NCBI GenBank assembly: GCA_905235275.1
Contig: CAJOLA010000006.1
Span: 1-53,338, forward strand
Origin: an uncultured Lachnospiraceae bacterium
Lineage (GTDB): Bacteria; Bacillota; Clostridia; Lachnospirales; Lachnospiraceae
Reading direction: 5' to 3'
Length of the DNA: 53,338 nt
The notes beneath the pieces were generated by a model. The model made no database searches and was not told where the DNA came from. It saw nothing but the letters and a program-made list of their open reading frames with translations. Position 1 is the stretch's first letter; each line of letters opens with the position of its first letter. Shown here piece after piece: positions 29,916-39,244 of this stretch. The position numbers and the translations under genes were made by a program.

Positions 29916-30182
29916 TTATCCGCTTTCCCACTCGCTTTCACGTTCACTGTATATCTTCTCGAGTTTGGATTTAATCTGATCTATTACATTTTCTGAAGGT
30001 TCAAAATATTCTACGGTCAATAAATCATCATTTACGGTATCATAACGATACGGACCTTTCCAAACAGACACTTTATACCTGTCATCTTCTTTTATGATGA
30101 GATACCGCATATTATTAATCTGTCCGGTAAACTCGCCACCTGCGTCAAAAAAAGATGCAGGCATAATGTGTTTAGTGCTCAT
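29916..30182 (-). CDS. Small hypothetical protein downstream of metY
   Basis: 88 aa ORF, 2 nt after the metY stop, same strand; family not recognised. Confidence 0.55.
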   Translation of the reverse strand: MSTKHIMPASFFDAGGEFTGQINNMRYLIIKEDDRYKVSVWKGPYRYDTVNDDLLTVEYFEPSENVIDQIKSKLEKIYSERESEWESG

Positions 30183-30184
30183 AA

Positions 30185-31486
30185 TTATTCCACCGCTTTA
30201 AATGCTTCTTCCAAATCGTAAATGATATCATCGATATTTTCAATACCAATGGAAAGTCTGATTGTATTAGGGTGTATGCCCTGCTCTGCAAGCTCCTGCT
30301 CGTTAAGTTCCGAATGAGTTGTTGATGCAGGATGAATAACAAGAGACTTGGCATCCGCAACATTTGCAAGAAGTGAGAAAAGCTGAAGATTATCGATGAA
30401 ATCTTTTGCTTTCTGCTCATCTCCTTTAATCTCGAAAGTAAATATGGAACCGCCACCGTTAGGAAGATACTTCTTATAAAGCTCCTGCTGTCTCGGATCG
30501 TCTGATACACTCGGATGATGTACCTTCTCTACTAACGGATGGTTATTAAGGTATTCAACAACCTTGAGAGCATTGCTTACGTGGCGCTCTACTCTTAAAG
30601 AAAGAGTCTCAGTGCTCTGAAGGAATGCAAATGCACTTACGGGGCTGATGGCAGCGCCGGTATCTCTTAAGAGGATTGCTCTGATACGTGTAACGAATGC
30701 TGCGGGTCCGCATGCATCATAGAATGATACTCCGTGATAGCTTGGGTCCGGATCGGTAATCTGAGGGAATTTGCCGGATGCTTTCCAGTCAAATTTACCG
30801 CCTTCAACTATGATACCGCCGATTGTTGTTCCGTGACCGCCGATAAACTTGGTGGCGGAGTGTACAACAATGTCAGCCCCATACTCAAACGGTCTTACAA
30901 GATACGGTGTTGCGAATGTTGAATCAACAATCAAAGGAATCTGATGTGCATGCGCAATCTTGGCGATTGACTCGATATCGATAACATCTGAATGCGGATT
31001 ACCCAAAGTCTCTATAAAGATAGCTTTGGTATTATCCTTTATTGCATTTTCAAAGTTTGACTCATCTAAAGGATCTACGAATGTGGTATCGATTCCGTAA
31101 GACTTAAGAGTATGTGCAAGAAGATTGTATGTACCGCCGTAGATATTATTGGCAGATACAATATGGTCTCCCGAAAATGCAACATTTTCAATCGCATATG
31201 TAATGGCTGCGGCACCGGATGATACGGCAAGTGCCGCACTACCGCCCTCTAATGAAGCGATTCTTTCTTCAAAAACTCCCTGTGTGGGATTTGTAAGCCT
31301 TCCGTAAATGTTTCCGGCATCTCTTAATCCGAATCTGTCTGCGGCATGCTGGGAATTATGGAAAACATAAGATGTTGTCTGATAAATCGGAACAACTCTT
31401 GCATCAGTTACGGGATCGGCTGATTCTTGTCCGATATGAATCTGTCTTGTTTCAAATTTTAAATTTCTTTCATTTAATGATGACAT
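30185..31486 (-). CDS. metY: O-acetylhomoserine sulfhydrylase (PLP-dependent Cys/Met metabolism family)
   Basis: [55 protein letters not shown] at 31486 with a GGAGG SD. Confidence 0.95.
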   Translation of the reverse strand: MSSLNERNLKFETRQIHIGQESADPVTDARVVPIYQTTSYVFHNSQHAADRFGLRDAGNIYGRLTNPTQGVFEERIASLEGGSAALAVSSGAAAITYAIENVAFSGDHIVSANNIYGGTYNLLAHTLKSYGIDTTFVDPLDESNFENAIKDNTKAIFIETLGNPHSDVIDIESIAKIAHAHQIPLIVDSTFATPYLVRPFEYGADIVVHSATKFIGGHGTTIGGIIVEGGKFDWKASGKFPQITDPDPSYHGVSFYDACGPAAFVTRIRAILLRDTGAAISPVSAFAFLQSTETLSLRVERHVSNALKVVEYLNNHPLVEKVHHPSVSDDPRQQELYKKYLPNGGGSIFTFEIKGDEQKAKDFIDNLQLFSLLANVADAKSLVIHPASTTHSELNEQELAEQGIHPNTIRLSIGIENIDDIIYDLEEAFKAVE

Positions 31487-31489
31487 AAA

Positions 31490-31550
31490 TTTTACCTCCA
31501 AAATTTTTTATTTTATCTATTGAATAAAATCTATCACAATGGAGGTAAAA
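31490..31550 (-). promoter_or_regulatory. SD-sequestering leader structure of metY
   Basis: TTTTACCTCCA (31490-31500) and TGGAGGTAAAA (31540-31550) are perfect 11-bp complements enclosing ATTTTAT/ATAAAAT (31510-31516/31524-31530). One arm contains the metY SD. Confidence 0.55.
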
Positions 31551-31595
31551 GTGTTATTTCATATTTTCTTTATCTTGCGATAGGATAAACCTATA

Positions 31596-31940
31596 TCAAA
31601 TGTCTTCATTTTTTGTGTGACCGTCTATCTCGGCAATGTTGTCAATATAGAACTGGAAGTTATCGTAAGTAATATCTTCAAGCTTAAATGAGCTTCCGTC
31701 ATTCAACTTAAGATAAGGTGAAGTTCCTTCCAAAAGATCGTTGATGAATTTATCATATGCCGCAAGCTGCTCGTTTGTCTCAGCGAATTCAATCCAGTCA
31801 ATTGCACGGAAAATCTCTCCTTCCGTTACATCAACCTCAACATAGATCTTTCCGCCCTCAATAATCATCATTCTTCCCATAAGCGGAGTAACATCGTTTA
31901 TCGCTACCTTAAAGAGACTTAGGTGTCTTAGTCTCATCAC
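31596..31940 (-). CDS. Hypothetical protein in the metA-metY cluster (GTG start or frameshift product)
   Basis: 114 aa ORF overlapping the preceding 75-aa ORF by 32 nt in the +1 frame. Confidence 0.5.
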   Translation of the reverse strand: MMRLRHLSLFKVAINDVTPLMGRMMIIEGGKIYVEVDVTEGEIFRAIDWIEFAETNEQLAAYDKFINDLLEGTSPYLKLNDGSSFKLEDITYDNFQFYIDNIAEIDGHTKNEDI

Positions 31941-32136
31941 CTTTTGCAGCCTTAAGATAGATGCCGTTAAGAAGCTTCATAAGTGCGCCAAGACAAATAA
32001 TCTCTCCGGGATTAAGTGTCTTCTTTGTAAAGTTCTCAACCAGCTCATAAGCGGTACCCTCCGGCCATCCGTTAGTAATAAAGTAATTAACCGCTTTCAT
32101 TTTTTCGTTGTCATAACCTTTTGGATTCATTGCCAT
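31909..32136 (-). CDS. Hypothetical small protein downstream of metA
   Basis: 75 aa ORF, MAMNPKGYDNEKMKAVNYFITNGWPEGTAYELVENF..., same strand as metA, 23 nt after it. Confidence 0.6.
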   Translation of the reverse strand: MAMNPKGYDNEKMKAVNYFITNGWPEGTAYELVENFTKKTLNPGEIICLGALMKLLNGIYLKAAKGDETKTPKSL

Positions 32137-32159
32137 AGTTTTACCCTCACTTTAAATTT

Positions 32160-33065
32160 TTATAAGATATATGGTGTAACCTGATATACATAATAGTTCA
32201 ACCAGTTTGTGTATAATGCGTTGGCATGGGAACGCCATTGCATTCTCGGTCTGTTTTCCGGATCATTCTCCGGATAATAATGCACCGGTATATTCGGAGA
32301 CAGTCCTTTGTGTATGTCTCTCTTATACTCGTTATCCAGTGTGTATCTGTCATATTCCGGATGTCCCATAACAAATACATTCTTACCGTTCTCGGCGGTT
32401 GCGATATATATGCCGGCCTCTTTTGAATCGGCCAATATCTTAAATGTATTATTGGATAATATATCCTCTCTTGAAGCTTCGGAATATCTGGAATGCGGCG
32501 CATAGAAATAATCATCAAACCCTCTTACGAGAGGATCCTTTCTGTGTATAACATGATGAAGATATACGCCCGAAAGCTTTTCTTTTAAGAACTTCTTTCT
32601 GACACCGTAATGGTAATACATGCCGGCCTGTGCCGCCCAACATATATACAGATTACTTGTTACATGCTCCTGAGACCAGCTCATGACCTTAGTGAGTTCA
32701 TCCCAATAAGTTACATCTTCAAAGTCAATCTTTTCGAGAGGCGCTCCCGTAATAATCATTCCGTCAAATTTTCTGTCTTTTATTTCGGAAAAAGTGACAT
32801 AAAACTTTTCAAGGTGTGAAGCTGATGTGTGCTTGGAAACATGTGTTTCCATCTGTAAAAACATTACATCGATCTGGATGGGAGTATTTGCAAGCGATCT
32901 TAAAATATCCAACTCCGTCAGCTCTTTTAGAGGCATCAGGTTCAGAATAAGAATCTGCAGCGGTCTTATCTCCTGAGACAGAGCCTTCTTTTCATCCATG
33001 ACGAAGATATTTTCCGACTCCAACTGCGAATACGCAGGCAGGTCTCTGGGTATCTTAATCGGCAT
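32160..33065 (-). CDS. metA: Homoserine O-acyltransferase, MetA family
   Basis: MPIKIPRDLPAYSQLESENIFVM, LNLMPLKELTELDILR, YICWAAQAGMYYHYG, VMGHPEYDRYTL; ATG at 33065. Confidence 0.95.
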   Translation of the reverse strand: MPIKIPRDLPAYSQLESENIFVMDEKKALSQEIRPLQILILNLMPLKELTELDILRSLANTPIQIDVMFLQMETHVSKHTSASHLEKFYVTFSEIKDRKFDGMIITGAPLEKIDFEDVTYWDELTKVMSWSQEHVTSNLYICWAAQAGMYYHYGVRKKFLKEKLSGVYLHHVIHRKDPLVRGFDDYFYAPHSRYSEASREDILSNNTFKILADSKEAGIYIATAENGKNVFVMGHPEYDRYTLDNEYKRDIHKGLSPNIPVHYYPENDPENRPRMQWRSHANALYTNWLNYYVYQVTPYIL

Positions 33066-33116
33066 ATATTCCCCCTCCTTTCGATGATGTCTTTTAAACA
33101 GGTGATACGCCACATT

Positions 33117-35084
33117 TTACATCATATTTTTTTGTTTTACAAGAATCATAAACTCCTCTTCGGATATAACGGGAACCCCTAAAGAAGCTGCCTTTTTGCT
33201 CTTTTCACTTCCTGAAGATTTTTCATTGCTGATAAGATAATCCGTATTGGAAGAAACCGATGATGCGGTACTCCCGCCGAGTGATTCTATGTAATTTTTT
33301 AAATCGCTTCTGTTGTCGAAATTATTTAAAGAACCGGTAATTACGAACTTAAGACCTTCAAGTACATTGGAATTATTGGAGTTGTCATTTTCCTTTAAAG
33401 AGACATTTTTTAATATATCTTCATACTCTCTTATGTTTTGAGGATTATTAAAGAAATCGGTAAATGCATCCGCAAGTACCTCTCCCACTCCGTCAATTGA
33501 CATCAGGTCTTCTTTGGAAGCATTTGCGCAGGCCTCGGGAGTTTTTAAGACACGTGCAATCGCCTTTGCATTTGCAAGTCCGATGCCCGGAATCCCGATG
33601 CCGTAAAGTATTCTGTAGAGATCCGTATCTTTGGCATTATTTACGGACTCAATCATTTTTTCAAATGACTTTTCTCCGAATCCGTCCATATTCACAATTG
33701 TGTCGCGATGCTCGTCCAGATGAAAAATATCCGCAGGCTCCGTTATTATCTTTTTTTGAACAAATCTCTCAAATGTCGCTTCCGATATTCCTTCTATGTT
33801 CATTGCATCTCTGGATGCAAAATGCACGAACTTCTTAATATGTTTTGCAGGACATTCGGGATTTGTGCAATACAGCGTAACGGAATCCGTATCCTTTTTT
33901 TGTACCGTGGCACCCGAACAGACGGGACAGACCGCGGGGATTTGTGCATTATCGGAACACGTAAGGTTCTTTGCAATCTGCGGAATAATCATATTGGCTT
34001 TAAAAACTTCAATACGATCTCCTATCCCAAGCTTAAACTCTCTTATATAACTTATGTTATGCAGGGAAGCTCTTGATACGCTGGTCCCCTCAAGCTCAAC
34101 CGAATCAAAAACCGCAATGGGATTAATAAGTCCCGTTCTTGATGCACTCCATTCTATCTCTCTTAAAACAGTCTCCTGAGTTTCGTCCTTCCATTTAAAG
34201 GCAATGGCATTTCTCGGATATTTAATGGTTGTGCCAAGACTTTTACCGTATTCTATATCATCATACAAAAGTACAAGTCCGTCAGTCGGGAAATCGTTAC
34301 CGGGAATTGCCGCCTCCATCTTTTCAATGGTTTCTCTTATGTTGTCTTTGTTTACGACATAATAATCAACTACCTGAAAGCCCTGGGTTTTAAGCCATTT
34401 TAATTCTTCATCCTTTGAATTTTTAAAATCAACGTCTGATGCTTCAACAAGGTCAAAGGCAAAGAAACGTACGTTTCTCTCTTTTGTAATATTGCTGTCC
34501 AATTGACGAACCGATCCGGAACATAAATTTCGGGGATTTTTATACTTTGCATCAGTCTCAGGAATCTCGGCATTTACCTTTTCAAAATCAGAATAAAAAA
34601 TAACGGCTTCACCGCGTATGACAAGATTACCCTTGTACTCAATTGATAAAGGGATATTTTTGAAAGCTTTCGCATTGGACGTAACGATTTCCCCTATCTC
34701 ACCGTTACCGCGCGTAACGGCTTTTACAAGGGAGCCGTTTTCATAAGATAAAACGATTGTCAGTCCGTCAAGCTTCCATGACAAAAGACCTTTTTTATCA
34801 CCTACAAATTCCGCAAGCTCATCAACGCTTTTTGTTTTTGAAAGACTGAGCATCCTTTTTGCATGACGCTCTTTGGGAATCTCACTTACGACATCATAAC
34901 CGACCTTAAGAGTCGGACTGTCTGACATCTGTATACCGGTCTTTTCTTCAAGAGCTTCAAGCTCGTCATACAAAGAGTCATACTCATAATTGGACATGAT
35001 TTCAACGCCTTGAACGTAATATGCCTTTGCGGCCTTGTCCAATATATCAATCAGTTCTCTCATTCTCTTTGTATCGTCACTCAT
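33117..35084 (-). CDS. ligA: NAD-dependent DNA ligase
   Basis: SWKLDGLTI (KLDG active site), Zn-finger CPVCSG..CTNPECPAK, HhH repeats, C-terminal BRCT. Confidence 0.97.
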   Translation of the reverse strand: MSDDTKRMRELIDILDKAAKAYYVQGVEIMSNYEYDSLYDELEALEEKTGIQMSDSPTLKVGYDVVSEIPKERHAKRMLSLSKTKSVDELAEFVGDKKGLLSWKLDGLTIVLSYENGSLVKAVTRGNGEIGEIVTSNAKAFKNIPLSIEYKGNLVIRGEAVIFYSDFEKVNAEIPETDAKYKNPRNLCSGSVRQLDSNITKERNVRFFAFDLVEASDVDFKNSKDEELKWLKTQGFQVVDYYVVNKDNIRETIEKMEAAIPGNDFPTDGLVLLYDDIEYGKSLGTTIKYPRNAIAFKWKDETQETVLREIEWSASRTGLINPIAVFDSVELEGTSVSRASLHNISYIREFKLGIGDRIEVFKANMIIPQIAKNLTCSDNAQIPAVCPVCSGATVQKKDTDSVTLYCTNPECPAKHIKKFVHFASRDAMNIEGISEATFERFVQKKIITEPADIFHLDEHRDTIVNMDGFGEKSFEKMIESVNNAKDTDLYRILYGIGIPGIGLANAKAIARVLKTPEACANASKEDLMSIDGVGEVLADAFTDFFNNPQNIREYEDILKNVSLKENDNSNNSNVLEGLKFVITGSLNNFDNRSDLKNYIESLGGSTASSVSSNTDYLISNEKSSGSEKSKKAASLGVPVISEEEFMILVKQKNMM

Positions 35085-35817
35085 TTCGTCCCTCCGGGTT
35101 TAATGATTTTAGAAGCTTCTCGTATTCCGCTCCCTTCACATATCTGTACTCGCCTGTCTTTAAATTGCCGAGCATAATATTCATGATTCTGATTCTTTTT
35201 AATTTTCTGACCTTATAACCGCACTCCTCACACATGCGCCTGATTTGCCGGTTCAGTCCCTGCACCAGAATTATGGAAAAGGTTTTTGTTTTGTCACTGT
35301 TGTTTTTAAAAATCGGTTTAACCTTACACTTTGCAGTCGTCTTATCCAAATCCTTTAAATAGATTCCGTTTGCAAGTCTGTCAATGAATTCTTTTGTGAC
35401 AGGCTTATCGGTCTCGACTATATATTCCTTTTCGTGCTCACCGTCAGCCTTAAGAAGTCTGTATGTTAAATCGCCGTTATTGGTTAAAAGTAAAAGACCT
35501 TCCGAGTCTTTATCAAGTCTTCCGACCGGGTAAATTCGTTCGTCAAAATTAATATAATCAATAACGTTATTTTTGCCCTGTTTGTCTGTCGCAGTACACA
35601 CGATTCCTACGGGCTTATTAAAAGCAATCAGAATATCTTTTTTTACTTTGGTAACGGGGCGTCCGTCAACGCATACAATGCTTGCCTCATCGGCTTTTGA
35701 ACCGAGACATGCGACTTCACCGTCAATCGTAACACGACCTTCCGATATCATTTTATCGGCCGCTCTTCTCGAGCAAACACCCGCTTCACTTAAAAACCTG
35801 TTAATTCTGACTTCCAA
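35077..35817 (-). CDS. 23S rRNA pseudouridine synthase, RluB/RsuA family
   Basis: S4 domain INRFLSEAGVCSRRAADKMI; GRLDKDSEGLLLLTNNGDL. TTG start at 35817 with an AAGGAG SD; the upstream ORF extension is antisense to tRNA-Arg. Confidence 0.9.
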   Translation of the reverse strand: MEVRINRFLSEAGVCSRRAADKMISEGRVTIDGEVACLGSKADEASIVCVDGRPVTKVKKDILIAFNKPVGIVCTATDKQGKNNVIDYINFDERIYPVGRLDKDSEGLLLLTNNGDLTYRLLKADGEHEKEYIVETDKPVTKEFIDRLANGIYLKDLDKTTAKCKVKPIFKNNSDKTKTFSIILVQGLNRQIRRMCEECGYKVRKLKRIRIMNIMLGNLKTGEYRYVKGAEYEKLLKSLNPEGRNE

Positions 35818-35868
35818 ATCTGCTCCTTGATAATTATTATTATTTAATGTAACATACCCTAAGGTTTT

Positions 35869-35941
35869 GTGTATGTAGCTCAGTGGACAGAGCGTTCGCC
35901 TCCGGAGCGAAAGGTCGCAGGTTCGACTCCTGTCATACACA
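35869..35941 (+). tRNA. tRNA-Arg (anticodon CCG)
   Basis: Acceptor GTGTATG/CATACAC, anticodon stem TTCGC-CTCCGGA-GCGAA, T arm CAGGTTCGACTCCTG. Confidence 0.95.
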
Positions 35942-35946
35942 TTTTT

Positions 35947-36915
35947 TTAATTCTCGGATTTTTCGATACTTATCACAGCCTGTATTGAGTTATCGGACAA
36001 TACGGTTATGCCGTCCGGTGCATAATCAGATAACCAGATTCTGTAGGTCTTATCGGTATTAATATCGGTAACATTCAATGCATCCGAAGGAATCGTAAAT
36101 TCATTTATATTACTTAATTCCGTTTCACTTCCGCTTATGGTTACTTTATCGGGGCTTAACTCAACGTTTTTGATTTTATAACCTTGTGCCGGATTTCCCT
36201 TTGTATTGTATTTAATAGGTATCGTCTTTGTGGCAATGATATTTCCGGTTACCCTTACCGTGGTTCTTGATATTACTATGGAATCATCCTGTATTGTTTT
36301 TCCGTTCTTATCGACAAGTTCAAGCCCCACATCTTCGGAAATACTGTCTTTTTTGCCCTGAACATCCACTACCGCTTTTATTCCGGCTACTTTCTCAATA
36401 TTTTCGGAAGGACCTGCTATTCGAACGGTAGACGGACTTACGCTAATATCATCGATTTCGGCATTATTATTGGGATTGCCGACGGTACTTACTTCAACCT
36501 TAAAATCAGAAGCCTGACGATTTGAAATTTTTAATTGTGCGGAAGAAGTTTTGGGGGTCACGGTTATGTTGTCCATAACCCTGCCTTCTTTTTTAACGGT
36601 TACGTCAATATTGGCATAATCTGAAAATTCGGACATTTTAGCCAAATCAACCACAGCTGAAATATCCGATGCCCGAAGAGACGTGATATCACTCCTTGGA
36701 CCTGATACATCAACACTGATTTTACTTCCGTCAATAACCTCGTAATTGTATCCCTTATCCAAAAGCGCACTTTCGTTTTCAAAGTTGACATTAACACCAC
36801 TGATGGTGATGTTGGTCGTCGGATCGGAAACGTTCACCAAAACAAGCCATGCAATGATGGCGAGTATAACGGATATTATTTTTAAAAATATATTGTTAAA
36901 TATTCTTTTACTCAT
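35947..36915 (-). CDS. cdaR: YbbR-domain protein (CdaR, c-di-AMP cyclase regulator)
   Basis: N-terminal TM (IISVILAIIAWLVLVNVSDP), repeated YbbR domains; follows cdaA. Confidence 0.92.
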   Translation of the reverse strand: MSKRIFNNIFLKIISVILAIIAWLVLVNVSDPTTNITISGVNVNFENESALLDKGYNYEVIDGSKISVDVSGPRSDITSLRASDISAVVDLAKMSEFSDYANIDVTVKKEGRVMDNITVTPKTSSAQLKISNRQASDFKVEVSTVGNPNNNAEIDDISVSPSTVRIAGPSENIEKVAGIKAVVDVQGKKDSISEDVGLELVDKNGKTIQDDSIVISRTTVRVTGNIIATKTIPIKYNTKGNPAQGYKIKNVELSPDKVTISGSETELSNINEFTIPSDALNVTDINTDKTYRIWLSDYAPDGITVLSDNSIQAVISIEKSEN

Positions 36916-37771
36916 CGGTATCCTTTACGGTGACTTTCGTGTTCCTGTATGCAATGGGATTTAATCCTCTTGAATGTGTACGAATGAATTCCAGTCTGGT
37001 CATAAGGGTATTTCGGTCAAGCTTTCTTTCAAGCTGTCCGTTTGCCGTTATGGCAATGTTACCGCTCTCCTCGGAGACGATAATTACAACACTGTCGGTA
37101 TCTTCGCTAAGACCGAGAGCCGCCCTGTGTCTGGTCCCGAGATCTTTGCTCAAATTATCATTTGAAGAAAGAGGAAGATAACAGGTTGCAGCAGTCACTC
37201 TGTCACCTCTTACTATTACCGCACCGTCATGCAGAGGCGTATTCTTTTCAAAAATATTCAACAGGAGCTGACTGGTTACGACGGCATCTATATTTATGCC
37301 CGTTTTTATGTATTCATCAAGGTTAATATTTTGTTCGATAACAATAAGTGCACCGGTCTTGGCCTGGCTCATATCGCAGACGGCATCAACAATCTCACTT
37401 GCTGTTTTTTTGCTGAACCGTTCATAACCGCCCGAGCCGGACCGGACACCGGAAAATATTCGTCTGTTACCAAGCTTTTCAAGCGCGTGTCTGAGCTCCG
37501 GTTGGAATAATATAACCAGAGCGATAATGGCGACGGCAATCAGATGCTGCGACACCCATAGTATGGTTCGCAGCTGTAACAGGTACGCGATAAATAAGAA
37601 AATGACAATCAAAACAATGCCTCGTAAGAGGCTCCATGCTTTTGTATTTTTTATCCATGCCATTATCTTATAAATCACGAATGCAAGAATGATAATCTCT
37701 ATGATGTCATTCCAGGCAATATTCGGAAGATAAAGTTTTGATAAATAATTTTGAATTATCGTATCAAACAA
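36908..37771 (-). CDS. cdaA: Diadenylate cyclase CdaA
   Basis: 3 TM segments; NTPLHDGAVIV (DGA), LGTRHRAALGLSEDTDSVVIIVSEESG (RHR) motifs. Confidence 0.97.
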   Translation of the reverse strand: MFDTIIQNYLSKLYLPNIAWNDIIEIIILAFVIYKIMAWIKNTKAWSLLRGIVLIVIFLFIAYLLQLRTILWVSQHLIAVAIIALVILFQPELRHALEKLGNRRIFSGVRSGSGGYERFSKKTASEIVDAVCDMSQAKTGALIVIEQNINLDEYIKTGINIDAVVTSQLLLNIFEKNTPLHDGAVIVRGDRVTAATCYLPLSSNDNLSKDLGTRHRAALGLSEDTDSVVIIVSEESGNIAITANGQLERKLDRNTLMTRLEFIRTHSRGLNPIAYRNTKVTVKDTDE

Positions 37772-37774
37772 TTT

Positions 37775-38764
37775 TTACTCCTCAATATTAGGGTTGTTTA
37801 AAAAATCTTCGGATTCGGATTGTTGTTTATCTCTTATGTTTCTTGCATTAATATGTGTAACTTTAACATCGGATACTGAAATTCTTCTTTTCGGAACAGC
37901 CTTTACAAAATAAAAGTAGTCGTCATCCTCAAAACGAAAATGCTCCGTCCTGGTATAATCGGCTCCGAAAAAAACAGCATTACATAAAATGGCGATGCCC
38001 ATCTCCACAATGGTTTGTACAATAATGGCCGCAAGTGAAATATTGGCGTCAAGCCATATATTGGTAAGTACAAGAAAGATAAACTGTGTAATTACACCGG
38101 TAATGATGGCGTAAAAACCGGAATATTCTGCGGATGATTTGCGAATAAGATTTGTGATGATAAACGTAGCGGTAAAAGCTATAAGTGTCGCAATCATCTC
38201 TCTGTTACCTACGAAGCTGCCGGCAATATATGAGAGCGAATGTGCATTATCCACAACCGTTTGCCTTGTCAGCATCGCGCTGTAATTACCTATAGTATGA
38301 ATGGCATAATATAAAAATGCCCCGAAATCCAATGCTATGACGTAAGAAAAAGGGCAAAATAAAGCCAGAATTACAGGGATAACAAACGGTATGTGCAGGG
38401 GGAAGAATAACATGGTTACAAGTAATACATAATTTGCTTTCGGACAAAATCTGAAAAAGAAAAGGTACATTACCGTTAAAATAACCACCATTACCAATCC
38501 CAGAGAAAGCGACATCACAAAAAGATGCACAAGCAAAAAACCGCTCAAAATAACAAGAGTTACTATTCCGGGCGTTAACGCACATACAACGGCAGCTGCG
38601 CCGATGAAAAAGGGATTTTTTAATAACGAAAAAAATCCGATCTCATTGTTAAGAAGAATAAGCGCAAGTAATGCTATACCAAACTTCGAAATAATAAGAA
38701 TCCATTTTTCGTGTTTTTCATAATAACGAAGCCATCGCTCCCTTAATTCCAATAGAAATGTCAT
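37775..38764 (-). CDS. Uncharacterised polytopic membrane protein upstream of cdaA
   Basis: 329 aa, about 8 hydrophobic segments, charged C-terminal tail; 3 nt before cdaA. Confidence 0.75.
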   Translation of the reverse strand: MTFLLELRERWLRYYEKHEKWILIISKFGIALLALILLNNEIGFFSLLKNPFFIGAAAVVCALTPGIVTLVILSGFLLVHLFVMSLSLGLVMVVILTVMYLFFFRFCPKANYVLLVTMLFFPLHIPFVIPVILALFCPFSYVIALDFGAFLYYAIHTIGNYSAMLTRQTVVDNAHSLSYIAGSFVGNREMIATLIAFTATFIITNLIRKSSAEYSGFYAIITGVITQFIFLVLTNIWLDANISLAAIIVQTIVEMGIAILCNAVFFGADYTRTEHFRFEDDDYFYFVKAVPKRRISVSDVKVTHINARNIRDKQQSESEDFLNNPNIEE

Positions 38765-39165
38765 TGATTTCTCCGATTATAAAAGTCTTCATAAGTACTT
38801 CGACGTCGCAGATACTCTTCAAGCTTAACTTCAAGCTTTTTATAACCTTGGGAATAAAAAGCAATGGCAATTAATATAAAGCATCCCTCATAAATCAAAT
38901 ACGAAATCCAGATATAGGGATAAAATAACGCCTGAAAATCGCCGTTTAAAAACGTAACTAAATTATCATTGAAGGTTCCTCTTATGTAGCTTATCAGCAA
39001 AAGGACAAGCAAAAAAGCTGCCGTACTGGAAACGATGGCCCAAAAAACACCGTGAGCCACGTATTTGCCTTTTGTCAGATTCTTAAGTTCTTTTTCTGAT
39101 TTGCCTGTTTCATACTCGAATCTGGCCAGCTTGGTAAGCATTTTTACTTCATTTTCTTCAATCAC
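38761..39165 (-). CDS. Small membrane protein, translationally coupled to the next gene
   Basis: 134 aa, two TM segments; stop overlaps the next start by 4 nt. Confidence 0.7.
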   Translation of the reverse strand: MIEENEVKMLTKLARFEYETGKSEKELKNLTKGKYVAHGVFWAIVSSTAAFLLVLLLISYIRGTFNDNLVTFLNGDFQALFYPYIWISYLIYEGCFILIAIAFYSQGYKKLEVKLEEYLRRRSTYEDFYNRRNQ

Positions 39166-39244
39166 GTAATCACCCTAAATCTAAATGCATATTTGGTTTA
39201 ATGATAACATAATAAGGCTGTTTTCCAAAATTCATTGGGGGGGA

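Noticed and set aside
33464-34076. Overlapping + strand ORFs opposite ligA
   Set aside because: Shadow ORFs in several frames over a well-conserved gene.
35818-35940. N-terminal extension of the pseudouridine synthase ORF (MYDRSRTCDLSLRRRTL...)
   Set aside because: It is the antisense translation of tRNA-Arg; a TTG with a good SD at 35817 is the likely start.
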